Source: Parabacteroides sp. Marseille-P3160
GTDB taxonomy: Bacteria > Bacteroidota > Bacteroidia > Bacteroidales > Tannerellaceae
Direction of reading: 5' to 3'
DNA: 44,181 nucleotides
Assembly (NCBI RefSeq): GCF_900162725.1
Contig: NZ_LT799418.1
Location: 3,178,216-3,222,396 of the forward strand
The position numbers and the translations under genes were made by a program. This document shows, one piece after another, positions 34,624 through 42,873 of this stretch (positions within the stretch are counted from its first letter, which is position 1; each line of letters opens with the position of its first letter). Below the pieces are notes generated by a model that searched no databases, was not told where the DNA came from, and saw nothing but the letters and a program-made list of their open reading frames with translations.

Positions 34624-36669
34624 ATGAGAATCATTATTCTTTCCATTCTATTGTTCGTCGGCGGGTATTGCGGAGCGCAAAACGATTGGCGGTCTATCCG
34701 TACGGTAGAAGATGTTTGTAAGGCTTATCCCGGACAGGTTCAGTCTCTGTTCAATGCACTTAATCTCGACTATCCCGGCTTAACGGCGGTAAAAGCGGCT
34801 TATCAAAAGGGAGATCTGCCGGCAGCCTGTCAACATTTGTTGGAATACTACGGAAAATCCCGATTAATTACTCCTAAGGAAAAACTACCGGCGGCTTCAT
34901 CCAAAGAAAAAGAAAATGCCGAGGAGATTCTTCAGGATACTTACACTTTTCAGGGAGTAAAAGGGAAGACGCCCCGGCTACCGGATGGGCATTTACAATG
35001 GGCATATAACGGTCCGGAAGATGACATCGAGTGGGCATGGGCACTTAACCGTCATTATCCGGTTAACGACTTAATAGGAGCCTATCGCGAGACGGGAAAC
35101 CTTGATTATATCCGGTATATTGACAATTTTGTAAAAGACTGGATTATTAGCAGTTGGCCTTATCCGGCAAAAAAAAGCAATACGGCTATGTGGCGTGGAC
35201 TGGAAGTGAGTTCCCGCGAGAAAGTTTGGAAATCTGTATTTTACGAACTCTGGAATACCGAAGAAATTAATCCGGCAACACAATTACTAATACTAACCAG
35301 CTTGCCTTCCCACGCCCATTATGCAAAAAACTTTCATGCCGGAGGTAACTGGCTCACGATGGAAATGTCGGGGTTGGCAACGGTTGTCAGCGCCTGGCCG
35401 GAACTTAAGGAAGCCCCGCAATGGATGGATTATTCGATCAACGCCATGCTTTCAAGTATGAAAGAACAGGTCTATCCGGATGGAGTACAAACAGAGTTAA
35501 CATCACATTATCATGCTGTGGCTCTATCCAATTTTAATTTGTTTGCCAATATATGTAAAGCGTCAGGCATTCGTCTGCCGGAATATTATACGCGTACAAT
35601 AAAAGATATGTGGAATTATCTGGCATGGACTATTCGTCCGGATGGGTTCGGATTATTGAATAATGACGCCGATTTGGATTATAACAAAGACAAGATTCTA
35701 AAAATAGCAGAAGAATACGATTGTCCGGAATGGACCTATATCGCTTCCAACGGCAATCTGGGAAACCAACCGTCCGTCGGGCCATCTTGCTTTTTCCCCT
35801 ACGCAGGGCAACTTATTTCACGAAACGGTTATGACGCAAAAGCGCATTGGTCTTTTTTCGATATGGGGCCTTGGGGAGCGGGACATCAGCATAATGATAA
35901 GCTACATTTATCCGTTTATGCCTATGGGCGGGACTTGTTGGTCGATGCAGGAAGATTTGCTTACAGGGGTGATGTAGCGGATAAATTCAGGGGATATGCC
36001 CTGGGAAGTCAAGGTCATAACCTGGTTTTGGTAGACGGAAAAGGACAGGATAAAGGAATACCGGTTGCCTCTTCGCCCGTCGACGAAAATCACTACCGTA
36101 TAGAAAAAGAATATGATTATGGCAGCGGCCTATTTGATAAATTCATTGACACGGATGGAATTTTCAGCCATACCCGCTCGGTCATGTATGTGCGGGATCA
36201 TTTCTGGATTGTTGCAGACCGGCTCCAAACCGACCGCCCAAGGGAGATTGAAACGCTATGGCATTGGCATCCATCCTGCAAAATCAAACTTCTTGGAAAC
36301 GGCATCGTATCGACAGATAATGACACAGGAAATCTAACGATCATCCCCGTCGGAAACCCCGGATGGAAACTCAAACAAATAACCGGGCAGGAAAATCCGA
36401 TTCAAGGATGGTATAGCAAAGAATACAACACTTACGAGCCAAACATGACTTCCGTATTTGGGACCCAATTGCCTGCCGATAGTGTTTTTGTATGGATATT
36501 ACTCCCATCGGAGAAAAAAGCGCCCGAAATCAAGGCTTCCATCCTCTCAACACAGGACAATCGTGTTACAATACGCATAGATGAACCGGGAGTAGGCGAA
36601 TGGATAATTGGCGTCCCCTTTCTTGACAAAAAGAAAATAGAATATTCATTTGTAAAAAAGCAACTTTGA
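34624..36669 (+). CDS. Heparinase II/III-fold polysaccharide lyase (third)
   Basis: The 681-residue protein with signal MRIIILSILLFVGGYCGAQ has an N-terminal heparinase II/III-N-type alpha domain (about 25-340) and a C-terminal beta-sandwich. Seen: AGGNWLTMEMSG (239-250), PDGVQTELTSHYH (285-297) and GAGHQHNDKLHLSVYAYGRD (418-437), followed by LLVDAG. This arrangement resembles PL12/PL17-type lyases more than the two preceding genes, though I do not assign a family. It starts 9 bases after GH88 and ends one base before the PL8 gene. Confidence 0.88.
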   Translation: MRIIILSILLFVGGYCGAQNDWRSIRTVEDVCKAYPGQVQSLFNALNLDYPGLTAVKAAYQKGDLPAACQHLLEYYGKSRLITPKEKLPAASSKEKENAEEILQDTYTFQGVKGKTPRLPDGHLQWAYNGPEDDIEWAWALNRHYPVNDLIGAYRETGNLDYIRYIDNFVKDWIISSWPYPAKKSNTAMWRGLEVSSREKVWKSVFYELWNTEEINPATQLLILTSLPSHAHYAKNFHAGGNWLTMEMSGLATVVSAWPELKEAPQWMDYSINAMLSSMKEQVYPDGVQTELTSHYHAVALSNFNLFANICKASGIRLPEYYTRTIKDMWNYLAWTIRPDGFGLLNNDADLDYNKDKILKIAEEYDCPEWTYIASNGNLGNQPSVGPSCFFPYAGQLISRNGYDAKAHWSFFDMGPWGAGHQHNDKLHLSVYAYGRDLLVDAGRFAYRGDVADKFRGYALGSQGHNLVLVDGKGQDKGIPVASSPVDENHYRIEKEYDYGSGLFDKFIDTDGIFSHTRSVMYVRDHFWIVADRLQTDRPREIETLWHWHPSCKIKLLGNGIVSTDNDTGNLTIIPVGNPGWKLKQITGQENPIQGWYSKEYNTYEPNMTSVFGTQLPADSVFVWILLPSEKKAPEIKASILSTQDNRVTIRIDEPGVGEWIIGVPFLDKKKIEYSFVKKQL

Positions 36670-36670
36670 A

Positions 36671-38734
36671 ATGAAACGAATCGGATTGATTTTAGTATGG
36701 ATAGCGCTATCGGGTATCATATGCTTTGCCGGTATAAAAGATATGCAACAGGTAAAGCGGAATATACTTGAACTTCAGAATACAGCGCCGGACGGAGAGG
36801 TGAAGCAATATATGGAAACACAAAAGCCGGACGGTTCATGGGCGGATATCAATTATCAGGATAAAAAGCGGAGCCTGTGGGAACCGACTTTGCACGCAAA
36901 CCGGCTGACAACAATGGCAACCGCTTATCAGGATAAAAATTCGGCTTATTACCATCGGAAAGGCCTCTCCAAACAGATTCATCGCGGAATGAAATACTGG
37001 TTTGACGGTAATTTTGTCTGCACCAATTGGTGGTATAACCAGATCGGCGTTCCTAAAATCTTAGGAACTTTATTTCTATTGATGGAAGAGGAAATGGATA
37101 AAGCAGAAATAGCAGCGGCCATCAAATATATGGAGAATGCCAAATTCGGAATGACAGGGCAAAACAGCGCCTGGCTTGCCGAAAACGTACTGGTACGCAC
37201 CATCCTCCAGAAAGACGAACCGACGTTCAAACAGGCCCGCGATTATATCCTGAAAGAACTGGCAGTCAGCCAAAACGGAGAAGGCATACGTCCTGATATG
37301 AGTTTTCACCAACATGGCCCCCAACAGCAGTTCGGTAACTATGGGCTGGCTTTCGCCACGTCCCAAACGTATTGGGCCAGAATATTCAAAGGTACGGCTT
37401 ATGAATTGACTAAAGAGCAATTGGACGTAATCTATAACTACCTGATCGACGGTTTGCAATGGACCTGCTGGAAAGGATCTATGGATATCGGATCCTGCGG
37501 GCGCCAACTTGTATTGGATGCCCAGAAAAGTAAGGCGAGAGGTTATGGTACGGCCCTCAAACATGCTATCATCGCTGATCCCGAACGGGCGGAGATATAC
37601 AAACAAATACTGGTGCGCGATGTGGAAGCAACCGTTCCCGGAAACAACCTCACCGGTTACCGTTTCTTCCGGTATTCCGATTACGGCCTGTTCCGGACAA
37701 AAGATTGGAGCGCCGGATTAAAGATGAGTTCCAAAAGGACTATCGGCTCGGAAATCGTGAATTACGAAAACCTTTTGGGAATGTATCTGGGCGACGGAAG
37801 CATCTATTATTACCGTGACGGGAAAGAATATGAAAACATCTTCCCGGTATGGGATTGGACATTACTGCCGGGAACAACTTGCTACAAAACAGACTCTTTG
37901 TTTCCCGGAGTGATTCTGAGCAAATATTACAAAAATGACCATGATTTTGTCGGAGGACTATCGGGTGAACAGGCGGGAGTATCCGCCATGATCCTGAATG
38001 ACCAGGGACTGACCGCCCGGAAGTCGTACTTTTTCACGGAACAGGCTATCGTATGCATGGGCAGCGGCATTCACGGAGATAAGGGTTATGAAATAGCTAC
38101 TTCCATCGAACAGAAGTTGCAGCATGGAGATATTACAATTGCGAAGAAAGGAAACGGACAAATTGTATTCCATGACAGTATGGCGTATTACCTTTTCGAT
38201 GACGCTCTGCTGAAGATTGAAAGCGGGAAAGCCACCGGCAACTGGCAACGGGTGGCTTCGGTAAATAGTGATACGCTTGTTGAAAAGGATGTCTTCAGGC
38301 TATGGATAAACCATGGGGTTTCACCGGAAAACGCCTCCTATGGATATATGGTCTTTCCGCTTGTTACAGCAGAAAATTGGAAAGACAAAGTGGAAGAATC
38401 GGGCATCCTTCCCTTGCAACAGGATGAAAAAGTACATGCCATCCGAAATAAAAACGTCCTGCAAGCCGTCTTTTTCGATCCGGCACCGCTACAAATTCAG
38501 GAAGGAGAATCGCTTTCAAGCGACCAACCTTGCATCGTCATGCTGGAAGAACACGAAGGCAAACGGTTGCTTTCCGTTTGCGATCCCACACAAAAGCAAT
38601 CGAAGATCGTACTCCATCTCAGCGGCAAATGGCAAGGGGATTATTGCACTTATAACCCGACGGACAATTCAACGTCCATTGCAATACCTACTGAGAATCT
38701 AAAAGGCGATGCAGTCAAAGTTACAATTCATTAA
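36671..38734 (+). CDS. PL8 polysaccharide lyase (chondroitin AC/hyaluronate lyase type)
   Basis: The 687-residue secreted enzyme (signal about 1-20) belongs to family PL8 and cleaves uronic-acid linkages by beta-elimination. The expected catalytic set is Asn165 (MTGQNSAW), His215 (SFHQHGPQQQ), Tyr224 (FGNYG) and Arg278 (IGSCGRQL). These lie exactly ten positions below Asn175, His225, Tyr234 and Arg288 as I recall them for Pedobacter chondroitinase AC, so all spacings are conserved. The NWWYNQIGVPK block (119-129) is also typical. Family members act on chondroitin, hyaluronan or xanthan. It is the last gene of PUL2, one base after the preceding stop. Confidence 0.93.
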   Translation: MKRIGLILVWIALSGIICFAGIKDMQQVKRNILELQNTAPDGEVKQYMETQKPDGSWADINYQDKKRSLWEPTLHANRLTTMATAYQDKNSAYYHRKGLSKQIHRGMKYWFDGNFVCTNWWYNQIGVPKILGTLFLLMEEEMDKAEIAAAIKYMENAKFGMTGQNSAWLAENVLVRTILQKDEPTFKQARDYILKELAVSQNGEGIRPDMSFHQHGPQQQFGNYGLAFATSQTYWARIFKGTAYELTKEQLDVIYNYLIDGLQWTCWKGSMDIGSCGRQLVLDAQKSKARGYGTALKHAIIADPERAEIYKQILVRDVEATVPGNNLTGYRFFRYSDYGLFRTKDWSAGLKMSSKRTIGSEIVNYENLLGMYLGDGSIYYYRDGKEYENIFPVWDWTLLPGTTCYKTDSLFPGVILSKYYKNDHDFVGGLSGEQAGVSAMILNDQGLTARKSYFFTEQAIVCMGSGIHGDKGYEIATSIEQKLQHGDITIAKKGNGQIVFHDSMAYYLFDDALLKIESGKATGNWQRVASVNSDTLVEKDVFRLWINHGVSPENASYGYMVFPLVTAENWKDKVEESGILPLQQDEKVHAIRNKNVLQAVFFDPAPLQIQEGESLSSDQPCIVMLEEHEGKRLLSVCDPTQKQSKIVLHLSGKWQGDYCTYNPTDNSTSIAIPTENLKGDAVKVTIH

Positions 38735-38828
38735 CATTATAACTCAACCGCTTCCTCATTGAATAAATCCCTAAAACCTGTATATTTTTTTAAAGAGAAA
38801 CAAGACGGAACAAAGAAATCCATGCAAT

Positions 38829-38856
38829 TGAACAAATGCCAGGTGAACAAATGCCA
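38829..38856 (+). repeat. Short tandem repeat after PUL2
   Basis: TGAACAAATGCCA occurs twice with a period of 15 bases, in the 160-base gap between the convergent PL8 and GH92 genes. No clear terminator was found in this gap. Confidence 0.7.
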
Positions 38857-38895
38857 AGCCGACAACTGTTATAAGCTGATAAAAGCCGATCTCCT

Positions 38896-41223
38896 TTATT
38901 TTGTTAGCGAGTAAAGTCCGCTTTCATCATTAAAGATTCTCTTTTTATTAGGCTTGGAAGTCATCTCGAACGTTAACTCTCCCCCATCTTTAATGTCATC
39001 ATAGGTGAGATAGGGTTTTGCATACGTTTTGCCATTTAACTTCACCGATTTGATATAGCGCAGCTTGTCGCTTACATGTTCAGCCCTAATGGTAAGGAAC
39101 TTTCCGTTACCCATATTTACTTTCAGATAAGGTAGGAAAGGAGCACCAATCACAAATTGGTCTGAACCTGGGCAAACCGGATAGAATCCCATTGATGAAA
39201 AGATATACCACGCCGACATTTGTCCGCAATCATCATTTCCACATAATCCGTCAATGCTGTTCCGGTACATCCGGTTCATAATCTCCCGGATCCAATACTG
39301 GCTTTTCCAAGGCTGGGAAGTCCAGGCATATAAATAAGGAATATGATGACTGGGTTCATTTCCATGCACATATCCTCCCAGAATTCCTTCTTCGGTAACA
39401 TCTTCCGTATCTTCAAAGAATTCTTTCGGAAGATGCATGGTAAATAGGGAATCCAGGCGGGTGACAAAAACTTTATCACCTCCCATTTCCGAGATAAGTC
39501 CTTTTACATCTTGAGGTACATAGAAAGAGTAATTCCAAGAGTTACCTTCTATAAACCCTTCTCCGTGCGTACTAAATAAATCTATGTTTTTTTCCCAACT
39601 TCCGTCACTTAAGCGTCCGCTAACGAAGCGTATTTCAGGATTGAAAACATGATGGTAATTAGCTGCCCGTTTTTTATATTCTTCGGCCAAGGCCGTATTA
39701 TTTGCTTTTAAAGCAGTATTATAAATTGTCCAATCATCATAGGAATACTCCAAAGTGATTGAGTTTCCATTGCTGTTTTTATCGACCGGCACATAACCCA
39801 ATTGTTTATAATAAGACGTTCCATCATAATAATCCACATTCGAACTATGCTTCATGGCATCTAATGCCCGGTTAATATCAACAGGAATACCTTTGGTTAT
39901 GGCATCAGCCAATACGGATACCGAATGGTAGCCAATCATGCACCAATTTTCGTTTCCCATATGAGACCATACCGGCAAGGCTTTATGTACGCTTTGGTCA
40001 TAATGGGCCAGCATGGAAGCCACGATATCTTTGCTACGATCCCGGTTGATCACATTAAAGAGCGGGTGCAAAGCGCGATAGGTATCCCAGACAGAAAAGA
40101 CGGTATAGTTGGTAAAACCATTAGCCTGATGTATCTCATGGTCGATTCCCCGGTATTGTCCGTCTACGTCCATATAAACGGAAGGGTTAATCATCGTGTG
40201 GTAAAGAGAGGTATAAAACATGGTTTTTTGATCCTCCGTCCCTTCAATTTCAATTACGTCGAGTTCCTTATTCCATTTGTTATTGGCTTCGGAAACAAGC
40301 TGGTCAAACGTTTTTCCGGAGGTTTCCGCTTGCAAGTTTTTGATAGCTCCTTGTGTACTGACGGCCGATATAGCAACCCGCATTTCCAATGTGGGGTCTG
40401 TCGGATCAAAAGAAAAGTGGGTGACAATTTTACGGCCGCCCATTTCCGGGAAATTGCTCTTTAGATTAAACTTCCGGAGAAAGCCTGAGTATAAAGGTTT
40501 TTCCTTTTCAAAATATCCGAAATCACGAATCGGCTTGGAGAAGGAAATAGCGAAATAGGTGTAGTTCAAGGCAGCCCATCCGTTTGTAATACGGAAACCG
40601 GTCAGCAGGGTATCATTTTCTACGCGGACATTTGCCCACAAGACTTTGCCATCGTAGTTATAAATGCCATGCGTTAAGTCTATGATAATATCCTGGTTCT
40701 TTTCTTTCGGATAGGTATACCGGTGGATTCCGGTACGTTCGGTTGCGGTTAGCTGGGCTTTGATGCCGTAATCGTCCAGCATGACTTCGTAATATCCGGC
40801 TTTGGCCACCTCGGTATCATGGGAGAAGCGTGAACGATAACCGCTATCGGGGTTATCGGCTGTCCCAGGGTTATACTTTACTTCCCCGGTGATAGGCATG
40901 ACTAAAATATCACCCAAGTCAGAATGCCCGGTTCCACTGAAATGGGTATGGCTGAAACCAACGATCGTCTTATCATCGTATTGGTATCCTGCACAATATT
41001 TGTACGCATCTTTTTGATATTTTCCGTCGACGTTATGAGGAATGGTATCGGTGTCAGGGCTCAATTGCACAATACCATGTGGAACACAAGCTCCGGGAAA
41101 GGTATGTCCCATTTTTACGGTTCCAATCATAGGATTGATATAAGAAGATAATTCCTGCGCTTGAAGCGCTTCTCCGGCCAATAGAAACAAAAGGGCGATC
41201 GATATAATTTTCAGGTGATGCAT
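38896..41223 (-). CDS. GH92 family glycosidase, non-alpha-1,2 subtype
   Basis: Secreted 775-residue GH92 enzyme (signal peptide 1-22, cleavage near LQAQE). Core motifs: SHTHFSGTGHSDLGDI (91-106), IEGNSWNYSF (558-567) with general acid Glu559, GGYVHGNEPSHH, and CGNDDCGQMSAWYIFSSMGF with Asp665 in the catalytic-base position. Compared with the other GH92 in this window, the VIHEIREM His-Glu pair linked to alpha-1,2 specificity is missing, and GDED is replaced by GNDD. A different linkage is therefore likely, though which one is not readable. It is transcribed alone, toward PUL2, from a promoter box at 41241-41248. Confidence 0.93.
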   Translation of the reverse strand: MHHLKIISIALLFLLAGEALQAQELSSYINPMIGTVKMGHTFPGACVPHGIVQLSPDTDTIPHNVDGKYQKDAYKYCAGYQYDDKTIVGFSHTHFSGTGHSDLGDILVMPITGEVKYNPGTADNPDSGYRSRFSHDTEVAKAGYYEVMLDDYGIKAQLTATERTGIHRYTYPKEKNQDIIIDLTHGIYNYDGKVLWANVRVENDTLLTGFRITNGWAALNYTYFAISFSKPIRDFGYFEKEKPLYSGFLRKFNLKSNFPEMGGRKIVTHFSFDPTDPTLEMRVAISAVSTQGAIKNLQAETSGKTFDQLVSEANNKWNKELDVIEIEGTEDQKTMFYTSLYHTMINPSVYMDVDGQYRGIDHEIHQANGFTNYTVFSVWDTYRALHPLFNVINRDRSKDIVASMLAHYDQSVHKALPVWSHMGNENWCMIGYHSVSVLADAITKGIPVDINRALDAMKHSSNVDYYDGTSYYKQLGYVPVDKNSNGNSITLEYSYDDWTIYNTALKANNTALAEEYKKRAANYHHVFNPEIRFVSGRLSDGSWEKNIDLFSTHGEGFIEGNSWNYSFYVPQDVKGLISEMGGDKVFVTRLDSLFTMHLPKEFFEDTEDVTEEGILGGYVHGNEPSHHIPYLYAWTSQPWKSQYWIREIMNRMYRNSIDGLCGNDDCGQMSAWYIFSSMGFYPVCPGSDQFVIGAPFLPYLKVNMGNGKFLTIRAEHVSDKLRYIKSVKLNGKTYAKPYLTYDDIKDGGELTFEMTSKPNKKRIFNDESGLYSLTK

Positions 41224-41240
41224 CTTTATTGTTTTTCCTA

Positions 41241-41248
41241 CAAACTTA
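41241..41248 (-). promoter_or_regulatory. -7 box of the minus-strand GH92 gene
   Basis: Minus-strand TAAGTTTG fits TAnnTTTG. The predicted start is near 41234, 11 bases before the ATG at 41223. No exact -33 TTTG is seen. Confidence 0.55.
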
Positions 41249-41298
41249 GATAAAATATTACTATTGTCCGACTAAAATTTCAATTCTTCACTGTTGAT

Positions 41299-42813
41299 TT
41301 AAAACGGCATTTCGTTATTTCGCCCTCCCTTCAGGAAATCTTCGCCGGGGGCGGGAATCGGCGGCATTGCATCGGCGCCGTTCATGCCGGAATTAAATTC
41401 CCGTACCGGGATGTCGTCTTCTATGTTCATGAACTTGGCAAATTCACTCTTGAAGCGGAGCCGCACGTCGCCAGTAGCTCCGTTACGGTGTTTGGCGATA
41501 ATGATTTCAGCCAATCCTAACAATGAATTGCCTCGCTCGTCCTCTGTTATCTTGTAGTATTCCGGGCGATGGATGAAGCAGACCATGTCGGCATCCTGCT
41601 CGATGGCGCCGGATTCACGCAAGTCCGCCAACTGCGGACGCTTTCCTTCCACTCCCTGGCGCGCTTCTACTCCACGATTCAACTGGGAGAGCGCGATGAT
41701 CGGAATGTTCAGCTCTTTGGCCAGCCCTTTTAATGAACGGGAGATCGTACTCACCTCCTGTTCACGGCTACCGAAGCTCATGCCGCTGGCGTTCATTAAT
41801 TGCAGGTAGTCGATAATGATGCACTTGATCCCATGCTCACGCACCAGCCGGCGGGCTTTCGTACGTAATTCGAACACCGAAAGACTGGGCGTATCGTCGA
41901 TATAGATCGGAGCGTCGTAGAGTTCCTTTATCTTGAAATCAAGCTGCTCCCACTCATAACTTTCCAGCCGTCCGCTCTTGATCTTCTCGCCGGGAATTTC
42001 GCATACATTCACAATCAGACGGTTAACCAACTGGACATTACTCATTTCAAGAGAGAACAGGGCAACCGGCGTATTAAAGTTTACCGCCATATTCTTGGCC
42101 ATAGACAAGACAAAGGCTGTCTTCCCCATTGCCGGACGGGCGGCGATAATAACCAAATCGGAATTCTGCCATCCGGAAGTAATCTTGTCCAATTGATGGT
42201 ATCCGCTACGCAATCCGCTCAATCCTTCCTTCTGGTTGGCCGCCTTTTGCAACAGATCCATCGCATCTTTGATAACCGGGTTAATCTGTACGACATCCTT
42301 CTTCACATTCCGCTGGGAGATTTCGAAGAGTTTGCCTTCGGCCTCCTGCATCAGGTCGTCGACATCGATAGTTTCGTCAAACGCTTTTCCCTGGATCATG
42401 GCGGTAAAAGAGATCAGTTCCCGCGCCAGATATTTCTGGGCGATAATGCGGGCGTGATATTCGATATGGGCGCTGCTCGCCACCTTACCCGTCAACTGGG
42501 AAATATAGAAAGGCCCTCCGACCGCATCGAGGTCACCTTGCTTCTTCAGCTGTTCCGTCACCGTCAGCATATCGATCGGACGCTGGCTGATTGCCAGGTC
42601 GACAATCGCCGCATAGATCAATTCATTCGCTTTTTCGTAAAAACATTCGGGTTTCAGCAACTCACTCACGATGGAATAAGCATCCTTCTCAAGCATCAAT
42701 GCGCCGAGAACAGCTTCTTCCAACTCTACAGCCTGCGGCTGTAATCGCCCCATATCAGGAACAACTGTGGTCTTTGTCCGGCTTCTATTTGTATATTTTT
42801 CTCTTTCCGCCAT
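41299..42813 (-). CDS. dnaB: Replicative DNA helicase DnaB
   Basis: Hexameric 5'-3' helicase of the replication fork. From the ATG at 42813 (MAEREKYTNRS) it has 504 residues, typical for Bacteroidetes. Seen: the N-terminal DnaB domain (about 22-125, LPQ-type QPQAVELEEAVLGALML), then a RecA-like motor with Walker A ARPAMGKT, Walker B CIIIDYLQLM, the SQLNRGVEAR arginine-finger region and DLRESGAIEQDADMV. An ATG at 42834 and a TTG at 42837 also lie in frame, but a -7 box overlaps the TTG and places the transcription start downstream of both, so 42813 is preferred. No intein or insertion is seen. Confidence 0.95.
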   Translation of the reverse strand: MAEREKYTNRSRTKTTVVPDMGRLQPQAVELEEAVLGALMLEKDAYSIVSELLKPECFYEKANELIYAAIVDLAISQRPIDMLTVTEQLKKQGDLDAVGGPFYISQLTGKVASSAHIEYHARIIAQKYLARELISFTAMIQGKAFDETIDVDDLMQEAEGKLFEISQRNVKKDVVQINPVIKDAMDLLQKAANQKEGLSGLRSGYHQLDKITSGWQNSDLVIIAARPAMGKTAFVLSMAKNMAVNFNTPVALFSLEMSNVQLVNRLIVNVCEIPGEKIKSGRLESYEWEQLDFKIKELYDAPIYIDDTPSLSVFELRTKARRLVREHGIKCIIIDYLQLMNASGMSFGSREQEVSTISRSLKGLAKELNIPIIALSQLNRGVEARQGVEGKRPQLADLRESGAIEQDADMVCFIHRPEYYKITEDERGNSLLGLAEIIIAKHRNGATGDVRLRFKSEFAKFMNIEDDIPVREFNSGMNGADAMPPIPAPGEDFLKGGRNNEMPF

Positions 42814-42834
42814 GTATTTTATCCGTTCGGACAT

Positions 42835-42842
42835 CAAAAATA
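42835..42842 (-). promoter_or_regulatory. -7 box of dnaB
   Basis: Minus-strand TATTTTTG fits TAnnTTTG. The predicted start is near 42828, 15 bases before the ATG at 42813. No exact -33 TTTG is seen. Confidence 0.45.
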
Positions 42843-42873
42843 CATTATTTCTTCGGGAAGAAAAAGAGAAAAA

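Noticed and set aside
38829-38856. Tandem TGAACAAATGCCA repeat as a regulatory element
   Set aside because: Only two copies, with no structure or promoter nearby; most simply a small local duplication, so it is kept only as a repeat feature.
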